Below the pieces are notes generated by a model. The model was given only the letters and a program-made list of their open reading frames with translations. It made no database searches and was not told the DNA's origin. Source: Methanococcus voltae (lineage in GTDB: Archaea > AGJL01 > Methanococci > Methanococcales > Methanococcaceae). From it: a stretch of 64,000 bases of DNA. Both the position numbers and the translations under genes were made by a program. The stretch is taken from the NCBI RefSeq assembly GCF_017875395.1, contig NZ_JAGGMO010000005.1, positions 1 through 64,000 of the forward strand, given 5' to 3'. Below, piece after piece: positions 58,858 to 64,000 of this stretch (position 1 is the first letter of the stretch; every line of letters starts with the position of its first letter).

Positions 58858-59973
58858 ATGTACAAAAAGTTATTTGCAGTACTCGCAGTGATTTTGGCAA
58901 TTTTAGTATCCGGTTGTGTTACAGAACAACCTACGGGGGAAATTAATCAAACTACAAACCCTGATGATACATCAAATTCTTCAAAATACAGTGAAGTAAA
59001 CATTACACAGCACGTCGAAACAATGACATTCGGCAAAACAATTCCAACACTCGGAAAGACATTAGTAAATTTAAAAGAAAATCCATCAACTGGATATGGA
59101 TGGAATTACACCATTGAAGGCGACAAAGACGCTATTGAAATTATCGAAGATAACTACATAGCTCCTGAATCAGACCTTGAAGGTGCTCCTGGAACACGTT
59201 CATTCTTAATTGAAGGTAAAAAAGCAGGTCAAGCTAAAATTATATTCAAATACGAAAGAAATTGGGAAAATAATAGTGAAGTTAAAGAATACACATGTAT
59301 CGTAAATGTTATAAAAATTGACAGATACGAAATATCAAAAAATCCTAACATTACCAAAAACTACAATTCAAAAGTAGTTTTATTAAACGATGAGATGCAA
59401 GTTTCATTACCTGAAAACCCTTCAACAGGTTACAAATGGGTAGTTGACAACGGTGCACCTAAAATATTAGAACTCGTTTCCTCAAAATTCATTACTGAAA
59501 ATAATGCAGAAGATACAAAGGACGTTGTTGTTGGCGCAGGTGGTAACAGAATATGGACCTACAAAGGTTTAGAAGCTGTCCCTGTTAGATTAACATACTA
59601 TTTAGTATCACCAGCAAAAGAAGTTACACAGGTAGAATACTACGACGTATATATTGATTTGAAAGACGCTGAAAAAGTAGCAGAAAACAAATCTGTTAAA
59701 GTTGGGGAAGAATTAAGTATTACCCATGCAATGCCTAAAAATTACGTAGGATACGCTATTGAAATTACCAATAAAGAAGTTTTAAACTTTGAAACCGTAT
59801 CTAACGTAGACGATGAATTAAATATTACTTGGATATTCAATGCTACAAAAGCAGGCGATACCCAACTTATCATTAGAGAATACTTTGGTGAAGAAAACAC
59901 CGATGCTGAAAAAATAACCACCTACAACGTTAAAGTTGAAGAAGGCGTTGTTTCAGTGATTAGCAGTAACTAA
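58858..59973 (+). CDS. Lipoprotein with tandem chagasin (I42) domains
   Basis: 371 residues. Signal peptide and lipobox (ILVSGC) followed by a Thr/Asn/Ser linker. At about residues 60-165 and 175-275 are two chagasin-like domains with the NPSTGYGW and NPSTGYKW loops that enter the active site of C1 cysteine proteases; a third at about 280-370 is degenerate (AMPKNYVGYAIEI). The Gly-rich second loop is seen as GAPGTRSF and VVGAGGNRIW. Probably an outside-facing protease inhibitor or an adhesin using the same fold. GGGGTGAAGC precedes ATG 58858. Confidence 0.88.
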   Translation: MYKKLFAVLAVILAILVSGCVTEQPTGEINQTTNPDDTSNSSKYSEVNITQHVETMTFGKTIPTLGKTLVNLKENPSTGYGWNYTIEGDKDAIEIIEDNYIAPESDLEGAPGTRSFLIEGKKAGQAKIIFKYERNWENNSEVKEYTCIVNVIKIDRYEISKNPNITKNYNSKVVLLNDEMQVSLPENPSTGYKWVVDNGAPKILELVSSKFITENNAEDTKDVVVGAGGNRIWTYKGLEAVPVRLTYYLVSPAKEVTQVEYYDVYIDLKDAEKVAENKSVKVGEELSITHAMPKNYVGYAIEITNKEVLNFETVSNVDDELNITWIFNATKAGDTQLIIREYFGEENTDAEKITTYNVKVEEGVVSVISSN

Positions 59974-60241
59974 TTGACTATAGTTACTAAATTGACTAAT
60001 TTATTAATGACTAATTTATTAATGAATAAGTTATTAATGACCAAAATTGACTATTAATTTATTTTTCCTTTTTTTAATTTTATTATGTTTTTATTCTATT
60101 ATTATTCTATTTTATTTTCGTTAAACTTTACAATTAAATAAAAAGTAATAAATCTTTTAAGTATTATATTTTAATTTACAAGAATTATTTTTTCATTATT
60201 TAGCGATGTATGAAAATATTTAAAAAAAATACGGTGTTTTT

Positions 60242-62149
60242 ATGAGATATTTAGAACTTTTAGAAATAAAAGATGCAAAAAAAATTATAACGGATAAATT
60301 AAGCGAATTAAAAAACGAAGAAATCGATTTAATTTATTCTAATGGTCGTATACTATCAGATGACATAATTTCAGATGTAGATGTACCCCCATTTGACCGT
60401 TCACGTATGGATGGCTATGCAGTACTTGCAAAAGATACCTATGAAGCTGATGAGAGCAATCCTGTAACTCTAAAAGTTATCGATAGCGTTAAAGCAGGGG
60501 CTTTTAGTGATAAAAAATTAACTGAAAAAACCTGTATCGAGATAGCTACGGGTGCACCCATGCCTAAAAGTGCTGATGCTGTTGTAATGGTGGAATATAC
60601 TGAACAAACTGATGAAAATGAGATAAAAATCTATGATGCTGTAGCACCTCATGAAAATATACAATATTGCGGTAGCGATATCATGATTGGTGAATTAATC
60701 TTAAGAAAAGGCACCAAATTAACCGCTCGTGATATTGGCGCGATTTCAGCCATTGGAATGGATAAAATAAAGGTTGAAAAAAATTTAAATGTTGGTTTGA
60801 TATCCACAGGGAACGAATTGCAAGAATTGGGAGATAATTTAAAACCTAACAAAATATACGATGTAAATACGTACACATTGGCCTCTTCAATACAGGAAAA
60901 TGGATGGAATTTTAATTTTTACGGTATTGTAGGGGATAATAAAAAAGATTTGAAAGAAAAGATTACCAATGCACTAAATAATGACGAAGATGTTATTATA
61001 TTAAGCGGGGGAACCTCTGCAGGAGTTGGGGATTTAACTAGCACCGTCATAGAAGAATTAGGCGGTGAAATATTAGTTCATGGCATAAAAATAAAACCTG
61101 GAAAGCCTACGATAATTGGGCAAATCCCATATAATAACAAACATAAATTAGTTGTGGGACTACCGGGCTACCCAACATCTTGTTTAACCATTTTTGACGT
61201 ATTATTTAATGAAAAAGGGAATTTATTAACTGCACACTTCCATCCTCGTTATATTTCCGCGAAAGGAAGAGAAGAATATTTGCCAGTATCAATTATAAAA
61301 GGTTTAGAAGGTTATGGTGTATATCCAATTGTAAAAGGCAGTGGTGCAATTACATCCCTCACATATGCTGATGGATATGTCATAATACCTGAAAATAAAG
61401 AGATGTTGGAAGATGAAGTTGTTGACGTACACTTATTTGGAAATATCAAATTAGGACTTAATATTATCGGTAGTCATTGTATTGGAATAGATTATATCTT
61501 ACAAAAAAGTGATTTAATAGCTAAAACAATAAATGTGGGTTCTTTAGGCGGTATTAGTTCCATTAAAAGAGAAGAAGCCGACATTGCAGGTATTCACTTA
61601 CTTGGTGATGATGGAGAATACAACGTACCATTTTTAAAAAGATACAGTGTAAAAAATGCTTCTTTGGTTAGAGGATACCTTAGAGAACAAGGTTTCATGT
61701 TTAAAAAAGAATTAGTTGAAAAAATAGGGTTTGAATTAAAAACTATCGAAGACGTCCTAAAATTGTTGAAATCTCCAATTGCCAAAGAAATTGACTTTAT
61801 TAATCGAAATAAAGGTGCCGGTACACGAGTTTTGTTTGATAAATTTTTAAAAGATAATAAAATAAACAAATCCAATGTTAATGGCTATGATTTGGAGGCT
61901 AAAACTCATTCAGCGGTTGGAGCTTCAGTTGCCATGGATAAAGTGGATATAGGTATAGGAATTAAAACCATTGCTGAAAAATATAATTTGGAATTTATAA
62001 AACTTGCAGATGAAAATTATGATTTATTGATTCGAAATGAAAAATTAAATGATCCTGAAGTCTTAGAATTCATTGAATTACTTAAAAAAGTGGAATTACC
62101 ATTTGAAAAATCAAATGATTGCGGAGAAATTATATATAAAAGTGAATAA
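60242..62149 (+). CDS. moeA: Molybdopterin molybdotransferase (MoeA) fused to a binding-protein domain
   Basis: 635 residues. Inserts molybdate (or tungstate) into adenylylated molybdopterin. Residues 1-400 are Moe[67 protein letters not shown] and [15 protein letters not shown]. Residues ~410-635 are a periplasmic-binding-type domain ([48 protein letters not shown]), the PF12727 domain often attached to archaeal MoeA. That domain may bind oxyanion. Preceded by GGTGTTTTT. Works with moaE (23413). Confidence 0.94.
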   Translation: MRYLELLEIKDAKKIITDKLSELKNEEIDLIYSNGRILSDDIISDVDVPPFDRSRMDGYAVLAKDTYEADESNPVTLKVIDSVKAGAFSDKKLTEKTCIEIATGAPMPKSADAVVMVEYTEQTDENEIKIYDAVAPHENIQYCGSDIMIGELILRKGTKLTARDIGAISAIGMDKIKVEKNLNVGLISTGNELQELGDNLKPNKIYDVNTYTLASSIQENGWNFNFYGIVGDNKKDLKEKITNALNNDEDVIILSGGTSAGVGDLTSTVIEELGGEILVHGIKIKPGKPTIIGQIPYNNKHKLVVGLPGYPTSCLTIFDVLFNEKGNLLTAHFHPRYISAKGREEYLPVSIIKGLEGYGVYPIVKGSGAITSLTYADGYVIIPENKEMLEDEVVDVHLFGNIKLGLNIIGSHCIGIDYILQKSDLIAKTINVGSLGGISSIKREEADIAGIHLLGDDGEYNVPFLKRYSVKNASLVRGYLREQGFMFKKELVEKIGFELKTIEDVLKLLKSPIAKEIDFINRNKGAGTRVLFDKFLKDNKINKSNVNGYDLEAKTHSAVGASVAMDKVDIGIGIKTIAEKYNLEFIKLADENYDLLIRNEKLNDPEVLEFIELLKKVELPFEKSNDCGEIIYKSE

Positions 62150-62246
62150 AAAAAAGTAATATAATAATAGAAATTAATAGAAATTAATTTTATTTTCTAG
62201 TTTCTACTTCTTTTTTATTTCTTTTTTATTTTATTATCTTGGCTAT

Positions 62247-63035
62247 TTAATCGTTAAATTCTAATTCCGCATCTAAAATTGTGTAACTTATTTTGTTTTT
62301 ATCGATTTCATTTAGTACATTTTCAGTCATTTTTCCAGTTACAAATGCAATAACGTCGCAACCTCGTGTACACGCATTTGTAATACCACTTGACACACCA
62401 AATCTTATATCTGGCTTTATATCTAATTTATTTAACAATACGGCACTAACAGTCCCCATCATTGCGATAACTGCGTCAGGATTCTCTTCCAATATTTTTA
62501 AGACAAATTCTACATTTACCGCACTTGTACCGCCTTTTACCTTAGGAGGAACTTTTAAAACTATTACTTTTCCTTTTCTAACGTCTACGTAGCCTTCAAG
62601 TTCATGTATTGATATATCGTCGCCTTTTCTACCATCTTCATAAACAATAGCGGACGCTTCAGTAACATTTGTTTTAGATATATACATTAAACCCTTGTGC
62701 ATGTAAAGATATACTTTATCCCCTTTCTTTACATCTTCATTTGCTATTGCAGGCCAGGTGTCCTTGTATCTGTATAAATTCTGGTTTACTTCTGAAAGGT
62801 AGTCTTTAAAATCTCCAATCCACAATTTAAGGTGTTCCATACCCATATCTGTAATTACGTATTCTCCCCTACCTCTTGATTTGATAAATCCGTTTTTTGC
62901 TAAGTTTCTAACATGTTCTGAAACTCCTTGAACGGTTATACCCAAAACTTCGGCAATTTCTTTTTGTTTTATATGAGGTTGCTTTCTTACGATTTCAGAA
63001 AGTATTTGAAATTCTGTAATATTTCTTTTTTTCAT
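62247..63035 (-). CDS. Winged-helix regulator with C-terminal ligand-type domain
   Basis: 262 residues from ATG 63035 with GGTGTGAAA ahead; an upstream in-frame TTG adds nine residues. Residues ~1-70 are a winged helix (QKEIAEVLGITVQGVSEHVRNLAKNGFIKSRGRGEYVITDMG). Residues ~75-160 (VKKGDKVYLYMHKGLMYISK) are beta-rich, and the C-terminal ~100 (NPDAVIAMMGTVSAVLLNKLDIKPDIRFGVSSGITNACTRGCDVIAFVTGK) look like a small-molecule or metal sensor with two Cys. Convergent with moeA and divergent from the binding-lipoprotein gene, so it could control that ABC transporter. Ligand unknown. Confidence 0.78.
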   Translation of the reverse strand: MKKRNITEFQILSEIVRKQPHIKQKEIAEVLGITVQGVSEHVRNLAKNGFIKSRGRGEYVITDMGMEHLKLWIGDFKDYLSEVNQNLYRYKDTWPAIANEDVKKGDKVYLYMHKGLMYISKTNVTEASAIVYEDGRKGDDISIHELEGYVDVRKGKVIVLKVPPKVKGGTSAVNVEFVLKILEENPDAVIAMMGTVSAVLLNKLDIKPDIRFGVSSGITNACTRGCDVIAFVTGKMTENVLNEIDKNKISYTILDAELEFND

Positions 63036-63475
63036 TTTCACACCAAATATATTGTTATTCAAGTGACTTGAATAATTTATTAAAATTTAGTTGATTTAGT
63101 AAATTCTATTTTTTTTAAGATATATAAAGCTTTGTAAAATTCTCCAATTTACATTATTTATTAGACATTTGTTTTATTAATAGGGCTTAATTTCAATAAG
63201 GGGCACTCAAAAATAATTTTTTTATTAAAAGACAATTTACTATTACTTAACTATATAATAATATGTCTTATTGTGTTAATTTTTTGAAATTGTTTCGTAA
63301 GATACATATAGTAGTAATTAAAAGGTATATGTCGTAAAAAACTAATTAAATACATAAACATAAAAAAAATACAAAAATACAAAAATACAAACCATAAAAA
63401 TACAAGAAACATTATTTTAATTAATAAGTTCAAAAATTAACTAATTTATTACAGATTATACACTGAGGTGTTTTT
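63036..63475. other. Divergent promoter region, regulator / ABC lipoprotein
   Basis: 440 AT-rich bases with no credible gene. A 60-residue hydrophobic frame on the minus strand (63251-63433) is composition only. No strong palindrome noticed. Confidence 0.4.
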
Positions 63476-64000
63476 ATTAAAAAAATTATCCTAGTATTAG
63501 GCTGTATACTTGTATTGGCATTCTCTGGATGCGTAAGCACTCCTTCAGATGATGGAGATGTTCCAACAATCAAATTAGGACACTTACCATCTGACCACGA
63601 TGCACCATTACACGTAGCAACAGAAAATCCTGATTTATTCAAAGAAAAATACGGCGTTTACTTGAAAAACGTAGACGGTAAAAATAACTACGAATTATAC
63701 GAAAATGATAAAAAAATAGCAAATGTTGAATCAGTACTTATCACCCAAGGTGGAGCTCAAATTATGACATTATTGTCACAAGGTCAGCTCGATATGGGTA
63801 TTAACGGCGTTCCTCCTGTTGTATTTTCAGTAGATAGCGGTACAAAAGCTAAAATTGTAGCTGGAATCAATGAAGAAGGTTCCGCATTCGTTGTAAGAAA
63901 CGATATTCCTGCAACTAACTGGAATGAATTTGTAGCTTGGGTTAAAGCTCAAAATGAAGCTGGCGAACAAGTAGCTATTGGTCACCCATTACCGGTTTCA
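63476..64000 (+). CDS. ABC-transporter substrate-binding lipoprotein with ATT start, 3' end beyond window
   Basis: 175 codons are in the window. The frame encodes a lipoprotein signal (KKIILVLGCILVLAFSGC) and a mature part TIKLGHLPSDHDAPLHVATENPDLFKEKYGV, ITQGGAQIMTLLSQGQLDMGINGVPPVVF, AKIVAGINEEGSAFVV, of the SsuA/TauA/NrtA type. An in-frame TGA lies at 63464-63466 and no ATG, GTG or TTG follows before the signal peptide. The only plausible start is ATT 63476, five bases after a strong GAGGTG. This is either a rare AUU start or an ATG changed by mutation or sequence error. Ligand unknown. Confidence 0.8.
   Translation, partial: MKKIILVLGCILVLAFSGCVSTPSDDGDVPTIKLGHLPSDHDAPLHVATENPDLFKEKYGVYLKNVDGKNNYELYENDKKIANVESVLITQGGAQIMTLLSQGQLDMGINGVPPVVFSVDSGTKAKIVAGINEEGSAFVVRNDIPATNWNEFVAWVKAQNEAGEQVAIGHPLPVS

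Noticed and set aside
63251-63433. 60-residue hydrophobic minus-strand frame
   Set aside because: Phe/Leu/Ile-rich translation of AT-rich spacer, no ribosome site and no family resemblance.

Overview
The window reads as chromosomal DNA of a hydrogenotrophic methanogenic archaeon of the genus Methanococcus. This rests on very low GC content, archaeal ribosome-binding sites (GGTGA or GAGGGG) a few bases before most starts, two copies of heterodisulfide reductase hdrCB, a methanogenesis-marker-15 protein, an F420H2-oxidase-type flavodiiron protein, archaeosine and diphthamide enzymes, homoisocitrate dehydrogenase (coenzyme B pathway), and S-layer-type surface proteins. Asn/Lys-rich simple-sequence inserts inside housekeeping enzymes fit a very AT-rich species such as M. 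voltae, but the species is inference. No rRNA, tRNA, CRISPR array, insertion sequence or prophage was seen.

Layout. 1-2430 is the N-terminal part of a beta-helix surface protein. 2.7-10.3 kb holds UspA, topoisomerase I, archaeal phosphoglycerate mutase, a PP-loop-like protein of unknown function, a winged-helix regulator and an unknown gene. 10.5-17.8 kb is a cell-surface block: a small exported protein, a CWB2-type wall protein and a 1620-residue beta-helix/S-layer protein. 18.2-19.8 kb is an oxygen-defence cluster (DsrE-like, rubredoxin-like, superoxide reductase, AhpD-like). 20-31 kb carries metabolism and metal handling: shikimate dehydrogenase, L-serine dehydratase, archease, MoaE, a copper-type P-ATPase with CutA, FprA, Pth2 and marker 15. 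31.2-33.2 kb is glnK-amtB behind two overlapping GGAA-N6-TTCC operators. 33.4-38.1 kb has pyrC, an RluA-type pseudouridine synthase, a PurM-like protein and aksF. 38.3-39.5 kb is an HTH-nucleotidyltransferase/HEPN pair resembling a toxin-antitoxin module, with its own paired operators. 39.6-41.2 kb is hdrCB copy 1. 41.7-57.3 kb contains a tiny basic protein, an arsenate-reductase-like enzyme, ilvC, two related membrane Fe-S proteins, a ModA-like binding protein, DUF389, tgtA, two FecCD permeases, a DUF318 permease, hdrCB copy 2 and a cation/proton antiporter. 57.8-64 kb has dphB, a chagasin-repeat lipoprotein, a MoeA-binding-protein fusion, a winged-helix regulator and the start of an ABC-transporter binding lipoprotein whose apparent start codon is ATT.

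The most noteworthy non-coding signals are: a near-identical palindromic element about 73 bases ahead of both hdrC starts; two TGCCA-N5-TGGCA sites 21 bases apart ahead of the HTH-MNT/HEPN pair; overlapping nitrogen operators ahead of glnK; a 10+10 inverted repeat at the probable transcription start of the giant surface protein gene; a 28-base near-palindrome ahead of the copper ATPase; and a hairpin at the predicted 5' end of the mRNA for a 35-residue Lys-rich protein. Everything was read by eye; no homology search or alignment was run, so family names rest on motif recognition.
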